Shown piece after piece: positions 8,276-15,731 of a stretch of 64,000 nt of DNA. Both the position numbers and the translations under genes were made by a program. Source of the DNA: an uncultured Alistipes sp. (GTDB taxonomy: Bacteria > Bacteroidota > Bacteroidia > Bacteroidales > Rikenellaceae); the NCBI GenBank assembly GCA_944321945.1, contig CALUNE010000002.1, forward strand, positions 62,001 through 126,000, read 5' to 3'. The first letter of the stretch is position 1; the number at the start of each line of letters is the position of its first letter. The notes beneath the pieces are model-generated. The model saw only the letters and a program-made list of their open reading frames with translations, searched no databases and was not told the DNA's origin.

Positions 8276-9766
8276 TCAGCGATGACGGGGGTATTTGTTG
8301 TTGAAGCGGTATCCGACGCCGAGCATCAGGAAGTTGGGCATGTGGAAGTCGCGCAGGCTGTACCCGATGTGGACATACGAGCTGCGAGTCACGGCCACCT
8401 TCAGGGCCAGAATCTGGTAGAACGAGCGCAGGTCTCCGCCCTTGTGCAGGACGTTGACGCCCAGACCGATCCCGATATTGAAGTAGGGCATGACGAATTC
8501 GGCGCGGGCCGAGAGTCCGAGGGCGATCTGGCGGATGAATCCCGGATCGGAGGTCTTCATGTCGTCGAGCGAACCGATCGTGTCGAGCGAACTGTCCGAG
8601 ATGACGTTTGCGCTGCCGTCGTAGACGCCGTCGAACGAGACGCCGGCGCGGAACTTGTAGCCGAAGTTGTACATCGGGGCGAAGTTGAAACCCACGACGG
8701 TGTAGGCGTCGGGGGCGGCATACTGCTTGCCGTCGATTTCGATGCCTCGCCGGCGCCACGATCCGAAGAGCGTGAGGTCGTAGCTCACGTGGCGCGGGAA
8801 ATCGGGACAGAGGGTTCGCGGAGCGGTTTCGGGCGATTGGCGTCCGAAGTTGTAAGCCAGGGCGATGCGCCCGCCGATCGAGTTGAGGCCGGCGTTGGGG
8901 TATTTGGTATTTCCGTTGGAGAAGTGGGTGAGGGCGATACCGGCCGAGAGGTCCACTTCGCGCATGATGCGCCATTTGAGCAACAGGTCGACGTTGAGGT
9001 AGGCGTTGATCTTCGAGCCCATCATCTTGTTGTTGGGGTTCGTCTCGGGGTCGTAGGGGACCCATCCGAACGAGAGGCCGAAGTTCCATTCGTAGTCGAA
9101 CGTCAGCCGCGGGGCGAGGCGTGCGATGCGGGCCTCCTGGAAGAGGTACACGGCGACGGGATTGCCCAGTTCGTCGGGGCGTTGGAAATCGTAGTAGGCG
9201 ATGCCGAGCCCCTGGCAGGCGCCGCCGTAGATGCGGTCGGGGGTCGAGCCGGGGCGGAACTGGAACGAATAGCGGAAGTGGCCCGAGAGGGAGAGATCGA
9301 TGGGTTGTCCCGTGCGGTTTTCGCCTTCGAGGAAGGGGTTGGTGGGGAAGATGTATTCGGGACGGAATTCGGCGCTCAGACGGTGCATGAAGCGTCGCCC
9401 GGAGGTGTTCGGGCGGTCGTTGGCGGAGGCGTAGGGATTCGTACCGGTTCGGTCGGTTGCGGATCTTGCTCCGAAGCCGGTTGAGGTTGCGGACCGACGG
9501 CCGGATGCCTGTCCGATCCGGCAGCCTGTTGGCGTTTGTGTTTGGAGTTGGGCGGTCGGCTCCGTTGTCCGGCGAGATTTTGTGGCGGATTGTCGGCCGG
9601 CGTCATATCCGGCCTTGTAGCCGGCCCGGTAACCGGCTTCGTAACTGCGTTGGTCGACGTTCAGCGAATCTCGTTCCGCTGCGGTCTGTGCCTGCAGAAT
9701 CTGTATGCCGGGGCCCAGGATCCCGGCAAGGAGCAGCGGCAGAAAGATTCGTAAACGGCGATTCAT
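8276..9766 (-). CDS. Acyloxyacyl hydrolase / PagL-type lipid A 3-O-deacylase family outer-membrane protein
   Basis: A 496-residue protein with a signal peptide (MNRRLRIFLPLLLAG..LQAQ), then a low-complexity linker with the repeated YxAGYxAG unit and a Gln/Thr/Arg-rich stretch (about 30-120), and a C-terminal beta-barrel of alternating hydrophobic strands ending GVGYRFNNKYPRHR. The motif THFSNG..YPNAGLN matches the PagL active-site segment HxSN(x6)PNxGx. PagL's catalytic His and Ser positions are conserved, but the position of its acidic residue is Asn. Family members remove a 3-linked acyl chain from lipid A at the outer membrane; here activity is inferred. It is much longer than PagL (about 185 residues), because of the linker and an extended barrel. 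Confidence 0.75.
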   Translation of the reverse strand: MNRRLRIFLPLLLAGILGPGIQILQAQTAAERDSLNVDQRSYEAGYRAGYKAGYDAGRQSATKSRRTTEPTAQLQTQTPTGCRIGQASGRRSATSTGFGARSATDRTGTNPYASANDRPNTSGRRFMHRLSAEFRPEYIFPTNPFLEGENRTGQPIDLSLSGHFRYSFQFRPGSTPDRIYGGACQGLGIAYYDFQRPDELGNPVAVYLFQEARIARLAPRLTFDYEWNFGLSFGWVPYDPETNPNNKMMGSKINAYLNVDLLLKWRIMREVDLSAGIALTHFSNGNTKYPNAGLNSIGGRIALAYNFGRQSPETAPRTLCPDFPRHVSYDLTLFGSWRRRGIEIDGKQYAAPDAYTVVGFNFAPMYNFGYKFRAGVSFDGVYDGSANVISDSSLDTIGSLDDMKTSDPGFIRQIALGLSARAEFVMPYFNIGIGLGVNVLHKGGDLRSFYQILALKVAVTRSSYVHIGYSLRDFHMPNFLMLGVGYRFNNKYPRHR

Positions 9767-9853
9767 GGTCGGCTGTTCGGTTTTTTCCGGCCGAAGTTAC
9801 GAAAAAATCCGCAATCCGCGCCACTTGATTCCGAAAACGCTTCTGCGCGGAGG

Positions 9854-9885
9854 AAAAAAAGCCTGCTTCCGCAGAAGCAGGCTTT
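9854..9885 (-). terminator. Intrinsic terminator downstream of the decarboxylase gene
   Basis: A 12-bp perfect stem (9858-9869 with 9874-9885) is followed on the minus strand by seven U (A tract 9854-9860). It lies 150 bp after the decarboxylase stop, beyond a repeat region. Confidence 0.9.
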
Positions 9886-9916
9886 GAGGTGATTCTCCTT
9901 GCGGAGCCTTGCGCCC

Positions 9917-10002
9917 GTGTCCCGGCTTCTCGTGCATGTGCCTTCCGGTTTTTTTCATGCCCGTGTCCCGTGTCCCGGCTTCTCGTGCATGTGCTTTCCG
10001 GT
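9917..10002. repeat. Direct repeat, 33-bp unit at 53-bp spacing
   Basis: The 33-bp segment beginning GTGTCCCGGCTTCTCGTGCA occurs at 9917-9949 and again at 9970-10002 with one mismatch. A third partial copy of GCGCCCGGTGTCCCGG follows at about 10010. It fills the 3' untranslated region of the decarboxylase transcript. Confidence 0.85.
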
Positions 10003-10036
10003 CTCGTTGCGCCCGGTGTCCCGGCCCCCCCCCGGA

Positions 10037-11431
10037 TCAGTAGCCCAGGATGCGGAGCATCGAACGGTAGGACTGCTCCTTGGCGAACAGACGCGTGTAG
10101 TACTCGTTGTTGGACTTGTCGCGGTCGATGACGATGTGTTTCGGGGCGGGGATCAGGCAGTGCTGGATGCCGCCGAAACCGCCGAGTGACTCCTGGTAGG
10201 CTCCCGTGTGGAAGAAGCCGATGTATTGGGTGTTTCCGGCCTCGAGTTTGGGCAGGAAGATGGCGTTCGAGTGGCATTCGGAGTTGTAGAAGTCCTCGCT
10301 GTCGCAGGTCAGGCCGCCCAGCAGCACCCGCTGGTACTCCTTGTCCCAGTTGTTGATGGCCAGCATGATATATCGCTGGTTGATGCCCCACGTGTCGGGC
10401 AGCGTGGTGATGAACGACGAGTCGATCATGTACCAGTTTTCGCGGTCGTTCTGCTGCTTCTGGTTGACGATCGAATAGAGGACGGCGCCGCTTTCGCCGA
10501 CGGTGAACGATCCGAATTCGGTGAAGATGTTCGGTTCTTCGATTCCGTTGCGCTGGCAGATGTTCTTGATCTGGGCGACGATCTCCTCGGTGAGGTATTC
10601 GTAGTCGTATTCGAAGTTGAGCGAGTTCTTGATCGGGAAGCCACCTCCGATGTTCAGGCTGTCGAGTTCGGGGCAGATGGCCTTCAGTTCGCAGTAGACG
10701 TTCATGCACTTCGACAACTCGTTCCAGTAGTAGGCCGTGTCCTTGATGCCGGTATTGATGAAGAAGTGCAGCATCTTGAGCTGGAACTTCTTGCTGTTCT
10801 TGAGTTTCGACTTGTAGAACGAGACGATGTCGTTGTATCGGATGCCGAGACGCGAGGTGTAGAAGTCGAACTTGGGCTCCTCCTCGCAGGCGATGCGGAT
10901 GCCGACCTTGCATTTTTTGGTGAAGGCGTCCTCGAACAGGTCGAGCTCCTCCTTGTTGTCCAGCACGGGGATGGTGTTGGTGAATCCGTCGTTGACCAGC
11001 TGGGCGATGTTCTCGACGTACTGCGGGCGTTTGAATCCGTTGCAGATGATGTAACGGTCCTTGTCGATGATTCCGCTGTCGTAGAGGGCGTTGATGATAT
11101 GGATGTCGTAGGCCGACGAGGTTTCCAGATGGATGTCGTTCTTCATGGCCTCCTCCAGGACGAAGGAGAAGTGGCTCGACTTGGTGCAGTAGCAGTAGTT
11201 GTAGGAGCCCTTGTAATCGACCTTTGCCATGGCCACGTTGAACATGCGCTTGGCGCGGTTGATCTGCTGGGAGATCTTCGGCAGGTAGGTGATCTTGAGC
11301 GGAGTTCCGTACTGTTTGATGAGTTCCATGAGGGGAATGTCATGGAAATTCAGCTCGTTGTCCTCGACGGAGAACTCATCCTGCGGGAAATCGAACGACT
11401 GTTCGATCAGGTCGATGTACTTGTCTTTCAT
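10037..11431 (-). CDS. speA: PLP-dependent arginine decarboxylase (short Bacteroidota type)
   Basis: A 464-residue fold-III (alanine racemase-like barrel) decarboxylase. It matches the short arginine decarboxylases annotated in Bacteroidota, which start with the same KYIDLIEQSFDFPQDEF region, rather than the 630-residue classical SpeA. PLP Lys84 lies in YCTKSSH; the Gly-rich phosphate-binding loop is LNIGGGFP; the LGGLTCDSED segment supplies the Cys and Asp typical of this decarboxylase group. Product is likely agmatine for polyamine synthesis. The ATG at 11431 is used; an upstream in-frame ATG would add 32 residues unlike the family. Substrate specificity is by family resemblance only. Confidence 0.85.
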   Translation of the reverse strand: MKDKYIDLIEQSFDFPQDEFSVEDNELNFHDIPLMELIKQYGTPLKITYLPKISQQINRAKRMFNVAMAKVDYKGSYNYCYCTKSSHFSFVLEEAMKNDIHLETSSAYDIHIINALYDSGIIDKDRYIICNGFKRPQYVENIAQLVNDGFTNTIPVLDNKEELDLFEDAFTKKCKVGIRIACEEEPKFDFYTSRLGIRYNDIVSFYKSKLKNSKKFQLKMLHFFINTGIKDTAYYWNELSKCMNVYCELKAICPELDSLNIGGGFPIKNSLNFEYDYEYLTEEIVAQIKNICQRNGIEEPNIFTEFGSFTVGESGAVLYSIVNQKQQNDRENWYMIDSSFITTLPDTWGINQRYIMLAINNWDKEYQRVLLGGLTCDSEDFYNSECHSNAIFLPKLEAGNTQYIGFFHTGAYQESLGGFGGIQHCLIPAPKHIVIDRDKSNNEYYTRLFAKEQSYRSMLRILGY

Positions 11432-11591
11432 GGTCGGTTGTGTGGCTTTTCGGCAATCCGGCTCGGCTACATGGCTGAAAAGGAACGAAAGTAGCTCGAT
11501 CGGATTTCCCAAAATTTCGGGATGCAAAATAGGCGAATATTTTTCGTATAACCAACACTTTGCCCGATTATTTTGAAAAAGCCCTTCATAT

Positions 11592-11623
11592 TTTGGTTTT
11601 TTCTCCGAAAAAGGGTATTTTTG
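11592..11623 (+). promoter_or_regulatory. Promoter of the HU-CCDC81 gene
   Basis: TTTG (11592-11595), a 20-bp spacer, and TATTTTTG (11616-11623) match the Bacteroidota -33/-7 promoter exactly. The transcription start would be near 11630, which favours the ATG at 11648 over an in-frame ATG at 11573. Confidence 0.75.
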
Positions 11624-11647
11624 GAGCCGGATTCAAAAGCTGTTTTG

Positions 11648-12430
11648 ATGGTGTTGATACGTGTCGTAACGCAATATCTGGAGTCGCACAAACGGCTCGT
11701 CATTCCGCAACTCGGGGCATTCATCGTCAAGGAACCGGGACGCAGCGTGGTCTTCTCGGAGCTGCTCAAACGGGACGATGGCGTGCTGCGGGGCCTGCTG
11801 CGCGAGCAGGGGGTAGGTGATCTGGAGGCTGCCGGCGAGATCGATCGTCTGGTCTTCGAGGTGCGCCATGCCGTGGAGGCGGGCGGGGAGTATCGTCTGG
11901 AGGGCTTCGGCACCCTGAAACCCGGACCCAACGGGACGATGGTGTTCCATTACGATCCGCGCCCCGTCATGCCGGCATCCGATGCATCCCGGGAAGCGGC
12001 TCCGGCTGCCTCGGACGCATCCGCAACGGCGCCGCAGCCGGCACAAACGGCCGAAATGCCGGAATCCGCCGGGCGTAAGAAGCCGTTGCATCCCGATCGG
12101 GTTGCCGAGGCGGTGCGGACGGCTTTTGCCGAGCCGCATGTGTCGCGTTCGGCCAAGATGGATCCCGATCCGTCGGTTCGCGGGCTTCGCTACGGAAAAC
12201 CGCCCAAGAATACCGATGCCTATACCTATGTCGATCGCCCGCCGCGCCGCCGCGCCGACTGGTTCATCTGGATCGGGGTTGTGGTTGCGGTTTTGGCCTT
12301 GGGAGCCATTGCCTTCGGACTGTGGCATGATGCCCGCGAGCAGCAGGCCGAGACGGAGATCATCGAATTGCCCTCCGCGCCGGAGGAGGGACTTCCTGCC
12401 GATGCGGCGACCCTCCCCGAGACCGAATAA
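11648..12430 (+). CDS. HU-CCDC81-type domain protein with a single membrane anchor
   Basis: A 260-residue protein. Residues 1-90 resemble the bacterial HU-CCDC81 domain (start VTQYLESHKRLVIPQLGAFI, then YRLEGFGTLKPGPNG), a divergent HU/IHF-like fold common in Bacteroidota. A Pro/Ala-rich linker follows (about 105-195), then a membrane helix (WFIWIGVVVAVLALGAIAF, about 216-235) and a short acidic C-terminal tail of about 25 residues. The usual C-terminal SPOR domain of many relatives is absent. Function is unknown; it may tether the nucleoid or peptidoglycan-related complexes to the inner membrane. The start was chosen from the promoter and the domain start. It precedes a sigma-54 activator and envelope genes on the same strand. 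Confidence 0.75.
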   Translation: MVLIRVVTQYLESHKRLVIPQLGAFIVKEPGRSVVFSELLKRDDGVLRGLLREQGVGDLEAAGEIDRLVFEVRHAVEAGGEYRLEGFGTLKPGPNGTMVFHYDPRPVMPASDASREAAPAASDASATAPQPAQTAEMPESAGRKKPLHPDRVAEAVRTAFAEPHVSRSAKMDPDPSVRGLRYGKPPKNTDAYTYVDRPPRRRADWFIWIGVVVAVLALGAIAFGLWHDAREQQAETEIIELPSAPEEGLPADAATLPETE

Positions 12431-12470
12431 CGCGGGGTCGGAGGGGCCGGGACCAGAGGGGCCGGAGAAC

Positions 12471-12545
12471 TCGGGGGCGAATAACTCGGGGGCGAATAAC
12501 CCGGGGGCGAATAACCCGGGGCTGAATAACCCGGAGGCGAACAGC
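12471..12545. repeat. 15-bp tandem repeat, five copies
   Basis: Units are TCGGGGGCGAATAAC (x2), then CCGGGGGCGAATAAC, CCGGGGCTGAATAAC and CCGGAGGCGAACAGC. They lie 40 bp after the stop of the HU-CCDC81 gene. Because 15 is a multiple of 3, one forward frame reads as Ser/Pro-Gly-Ala-Asn-Asn repeats without stops, but that frame is not that of the upstream gene. Confidence 0.9.
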
Positions 12546-12647
12546 CCCGATGACCGACATGGACAGCCCGGAAGGGCTTGTGGAGAATGTGGATCCGGCT
12601 CGGGTCGGATCGTTTTGAAGGATTGAATAGCCCGAACAGACTGAATA

Positions 12648-13958
12648 ATGACAGAAGTAACCACCGTAAAACAACGCTTCGGCATCATCGGCGCCTCGCC
12701 TCTGCTGGACAGGGCGCTGGAGGTGGCGCTGCGTGTGGCGCCGACCGACCTGACGGTGCTGGTGACCGGCGAGAGCGGCGTGGGCAAGGAGTTTTTCCCG
12801 CAGGTGATTCATGCCTACTCCTCGCGCAAACACAATAAGTATATAGCCGTGAACTGCGCGGCCATCCCCGAGGGAACCATCGATTCCGAACTTTTCGGAC
12901 ATGAGAAGGGGGCCTTCACCGGAGCCGTCGAGGCCCGCAAGGGCTACTTCGAAGAGGCTGACGGCGGTACGATCTTCCTCGACGAGGTGGCCGAACTTCC
13001 GCATTCAACCCAGGCACGGCTGCTGCGTGTGCTGCAGACCGGGGAGTTCATCCGCGTGGGATCGTCGAAGGTCCAGAAGACCAACGTCCGCGTGGTGGCC
13101 GCCACGAACGTCAACCTGCCGGAAGCCATCTCGGCGGGACGCTTCCGCGAGGACCTCTACTATCGTCTGGCGACGGTGCCTATCATGGTGCCGGCGCTGC
13201 GCGAACGCCCCGAGGACATCCCGCTGTTGTTCCGCAAGTTCGCCGCCGATGTGGCCGTGCAGTACCGCATGCCGGCCGTGACGCTCGACGATGCGGCACG
13301 CGATATGCTGAAGAGCTACTACTGGCGGGGCAATATCCGTCAGCTGAAGAACGTGGCCGAACAGATCTCGGCCATCGAGCAGGTGCGGGTCATTACGCCC
13401 GAGATCCTGGCCAAGTACCTTCCGCCGCAGGAGGGTACTTCGACCATGGCGGCGGCCGGCGCGCCCCGCATGGAGGGCGATACGATGTCCACCGAACGCG
13501 AACTGCTCTACAAGGTGCTGTTCGACATGCGGGCCGACATCAACGATCTGAAGCGCATGATGGCCGAACTGCTCCGCAACGGGAGCGCGCCGGCCGCCGA
13601 ACCGACCCGCGATATCCGGGGACTGCTTCCGACCTCGACGCAGGGGCGTTACGTCCCGGCGGTCCAGACTCCGGGGGCCTACGGACAGCCGGCGGGTCCG
13701 AATTTCGGAGAGCCGGCCGGCAGTGCCTTCGGCCCGATAACGCCTGGCGGCGAAACGCCGGCTCCGGTCTATGCCGAGAGCGAGGAGGTGACCGACGAAC
13801 CGCCCCACGAGAAGACCAAGGCCGACATGCAGCGCGAACAGATCATCCGGGCGCTGAAACGCAACAACGGACGTCGCCGCGAAGCCGCCGCCGAACTGTT
13901 CATGTCGGAGCGGACACTGTACCGTAAAATCAAGGAGTTGGGCATCGAGGATGTCTGA
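12648..13958 (+). CDS. Sigma-54-dependent transcriptional activator
   Basis: A 436-residue NtrC-type activator without an N-terminal receiver. The AAA+ domain starts almost at once (about 12-245): Walker A GESGVGKE, the sigma-54 contact loop GAFTGA, Walker [10 protein letters not shown], sensor [13 protein letters not shown] variable Pro/Gly-rich linker follows, then a C-terminal Fis-type HTH ([20 protein letters not shown], then [11 protein letters not shown]). Lacking a sensor domain, it must be controlled by level, partner protein or constitutively. It is the first gene of a tight series with lptE (17-bp gap), the TPR-like gene (4 bp) and secG (11 bp), a common Bacteroidota arrangement. 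Confidence 0.93.
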   Translation: MTEVTTVKQRFGIIGASPLLDRALEVALRVAPTDLTVLVTGESGVGKEFFPQVIHAYSSRKHNKYIAVNCAAIPEGTIDSELFGHEKGAFTGAVEARKGYFEEADGGTIFLDEVAELPHSTQARLLRVLQTGEFIRVGSSKVQKTNVRVVAATNVNLPEAISAGRFREDLYYRLATVPIMVPALRERPEDIPLLFRKFAADVAVQYRMPAVTLDDAARDMLKSYYWRGNIRQLKNVAEQISAIEQVRVITPEILAKYLPPQEGTSTMAAAGAPRMEGDTMSTERELLYKVLFDMRADINDLKRMMAELLRNGSAPAAEPTRDIRGLLPTSTQGRYVPAVQTPGAYGQPAGPNFGEPAGSAFGPITPGGETPAPVYAESEEVTDEPPHEKTKADMQREQIIRALKRNNGRRREAAAELFMSERTLYRKIKELGIEDV

Positions 13959-13975
13959 CGGCCAAATACCGAAAA

Positions 13976-14503
13976 ATGAAAGTACTGAAACGCAGAAATC
14001 TGAAATTCATCCTGGTCGCCGCGGGGCTCTGCCTGCTGACGGCGTGCGGCGTGTCGATCAAATACTCGCTGTCGGGCGCCTCGATTCCGCCCGATGCCAA
14101 GACCTTCTCGGTGGCCTACTTCCCGAACAACGCCACGATGGTCTCGCCGATCCTGAGTTCGACGCTCACCGATGCGCTGGTCGACATGTTCTCGCGGCGT
14201 ACGCGCCTGATGCAGGTCGACGAGGGGGGCGATTTCGCCTTCGAGGGTGAGATCACGAACTATACCTCGACCACCTCGTCGGTGTCGAGCGACGACTATG
14301 CGCTGTTGAACCGCCTGACGATTACGGTCAAGGTGCGCTTCACCAATGCGCTGGACGAGAAGGCGTCGTGGAACAAGACCTTCTCGGCCTACGAGGACTA
14401 CGAATCGACGCAGTTGCTGACCGAGGTCGAGGGGACGCTCATCCCCGAGATCGTCGACAAGATTGTGACGGATATTTTCCAGGCTTCGGCCTCCAACTGG
14501 TAG
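13976..14503 (+). CDS. lptE: LPS assembly lipoprotein LptE
   Basis: A 175-residue lipoprotein (lipobox LLTAC, Cys24) followed by GVSIKYSLSGASIPPDAKTF and a fold rich in alternating strands, as in Bacteroidota LptE. It plugs the LptD barrel at the outer membrane for lipopolysaccharide insertion. Its place between the sigma-54 activator and secG is the usual one in this phylum and supports the call. The start ATG lies 17 bp after the activator stop. Confidence 0.85.
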   Translation: MKVLKRRNLKFILVAAGLCLLTACGVSIKYSLSGASIPPDAKTFSVAYFPNNATMVSPILSSTLTDALVDMFSRRTRLMQVDEGGDFAFEGEITNYTSTTSSVSSDDYALLNRLTITVKVRFTNALDEKASWNKTFSAYEDYESTQLLTEVEGTLIPEIVDKIVTDIFQASASNW

Positions 14504-14507
14504 CGGC

Positions 14508-14984
14508 ATGGGCGATCTGAAGGAGTATCTGGGCGAGGTTGTTGCCGCGCAGGGCGGTCTGGATGCGGCGCTGGCCGCGGCCCCGTGGTTCGTGCCGCTG
14601 CGCGTGATGCGCGAGATGGAGCGGCAAACGCCCGATCCGCTTGTGGCGACGTTGGCCCCGTGGCGTGCGGAGAGTTTGCTGCGGCGGGAGGAGGTGGATG
14701 CTGCGGCGCTGACGAAACGCTCGTCGGAGGAGATCATCGACACGTTCCTTCAGGAGCGCGATCTGCGGATCGTGGCCCGCGAGGACGCACCCGACGTCGA
14801 GGTCCGCCTGCAGCCCGAACTCGACGACGAAGACGAGATTGTCAGCGAGGAACTTGCCCGAATTTATCTGGCACAGGGGCTTCGTGAACGTGCTGCAGCG
14901 ATTTATCGCAAATTAAGTTTGCTAAATCCCGAAAAAAGTGTTTACTTTGCCGAGCTGATTCGCAACATGGAGAACAATAATTAA
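14508..14984 (+). CDS. Hypothetical protein, TPR-like C-terminus
   Basis: A 158-residue soluble acidic protein starting 4 bp after lptE and ending 11 bp before secG, so it is almost surely co-transcribed. No signal peptide is visible. The C-terminal part (ELARIYLAQGLRERAAAIYR) is a single TPR-like helical pair. Its conserved linkage to lptE and secG suggests a role in envelope biogenesis, but no function is known from the sequence. Confidence 0.8.
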   Translation: MGDLKEYLGEVVAAQGGLDAALAAAPWFVPLRVMREMERQTPDPLVATLAPWRAESLLRREEVDAAALTKRSSEEIIDTFLQERDLRIVAREDAPDVEVRLQPELDDEDEIVSEELARIYLAQGLRERAAAIYRKLSLLNPEKSVYFAELIRNMENNN

Positions 14985-14995
14985 AATTTGACGAT

Positions 14996-15382
14996 ATGTT
15001 ATACACGATTTGCATTGCGCTGATCCTTGTAGCGAGTGTTCTGGTAATCCTCGCGGTGTTGGTGCAGAACCCCAAGAGCGGTATGGCCGCAAACTTCGGT
15101 GCTTCGAACCAGGTGATGGGTGTTCGGGAGACGACGAATTTCCTGGAGAAGTTCACCTGGGCGATGGCCATTGCCATTGTGGTATTGAGCCTGGTGGCAA
15201 CGATGGCGATGGATCGTTCGAAGGTTGCCGAGAGCAACTCGGAAATAGCCAAGGATGCCAAGGCGCTGCAGGAGCGTGTGCTTGAGACGGAGGCTCCGGC
15301 CACGATGCCCCAGGCCGAGATCCCGGCAGCCGATCAGCCTGCAACGGAGGCTCCGGCCGGACAGCCTGCCGACGCCGAATAA
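14996..15382 (+). CDS. secG: Preprotein translocase subunit SecG
   Basis: A 128-residue inner-membrane protein with two helices (about 3-22 and 53-70) and the SecG signature between them (VQNPKSGMAANFGASNQVMG). SecG assists SecYEG-dependent export. The C-terminal about 45 residues form an Ala/Pro/Glu-rich extension with repeated EAPA-like units, which makes it longer than E. coli SecG (110 residues). It is the last gene of the sigma-54 activator/lptE cluster and is followed by a repeat array and a terminator. Confidence 0.95.
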   Translation: MLYTICIALILVASVLVILAVLVQNPKSGMAANFGASNQVMGVRETTNFLEKFTWAMAIAIVVLSLVATMAMDRSKVAESNSEIAKDAKALQERVLETEAPATMPQAEIPAADQPATEAPAGQPADAE

Positions 15383-15389
15383 TCCGGGC

Positions 15390-15525
15390 GGGGGGGGAGA
15401 AGACAACACCCGCCGCACAAAAAATCCGGACGCAACAGGGGGGGGGAGAGAAGACAACACCCGCCGCACAAAAAATCCGGACGCAACAAGGGGGGGGAGA
15501 AGACAACACCCGCCGATGCCAGGTA
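15390..15525. repeat. Tandem direct repeat, about 50-bp unit, 2.7 copies, with G8-9 tracts
   Basis: Each unit starts with a run of eight or nine G, then AGAAGACAACACCCGCCGCA and an A-rich AAAAAATCCGGACGCAACA part. The AGACAAC marker recurs at 15401, 15452 and 15501, giving periods of 51 and 49 bp. The array fills the secG to terminator spacer; the rest of the 349-bp gap (15526-15731) holds only the terminator and the promoter of the GH3 gene. Confidence 0.93.
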
Positions 15526-15583
15526 AACCGGATGTGATGGAGAGGTGGGGACGAAGTAAACGCTTCACCCAATCGAAAAAATC

Positions 15584-15613
15584 AAAGATCGTGGAATCCC
15601 ACGATCTTTTTTG
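15584..15613 (+). terminator. Intrinsic terminator of the lptE-secG cluster
   Basis: An 11-bp stem (15584-15594 with 15599-15609, AAAGATCGTGG arm) runs into a T tract. It sits after the 50-bp repeat array and before the GH3 promoter. Confidence 0.9.
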
Positions 15614-15664
15614 TTTGAATCAAACCGGCTGATTTTGCATCTTCACTGAAAAAACAGGTCGGGT

Positions 15665-15699
15665 TTTGAACCTCATTCGCAGGATCTTTACTACCTTTG
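15665..15699 (+). promoter_or_regulatory. Probable promoter of the GH3 gene
   Basis: TTTG (15665-15668) and a perfect TACCTTTG (15692-15699) are separated by 23 bp, somewhat longer than the usual 19-21. The start codon lies 32 bp after the -7 element. Confidence 0.5.
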
Positions 15700-15731
15700 T
15701 TCTCAACTACGAATCAAACTTATCTCCTTAG

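Noticed and set aside
11573-11647. Extended N-terminus for the HU-CCDC81 protein
   Set aside because: It would begin upstream of the promoter's predicted transcription start near 11630.
15390-15525. About 50-bp repeat as a CRISPR array or coding repeat
   Set aside because: The whole unit is repeated, not repeat-plus-variable-spacer, and G-tract length changes shift any reading frame.
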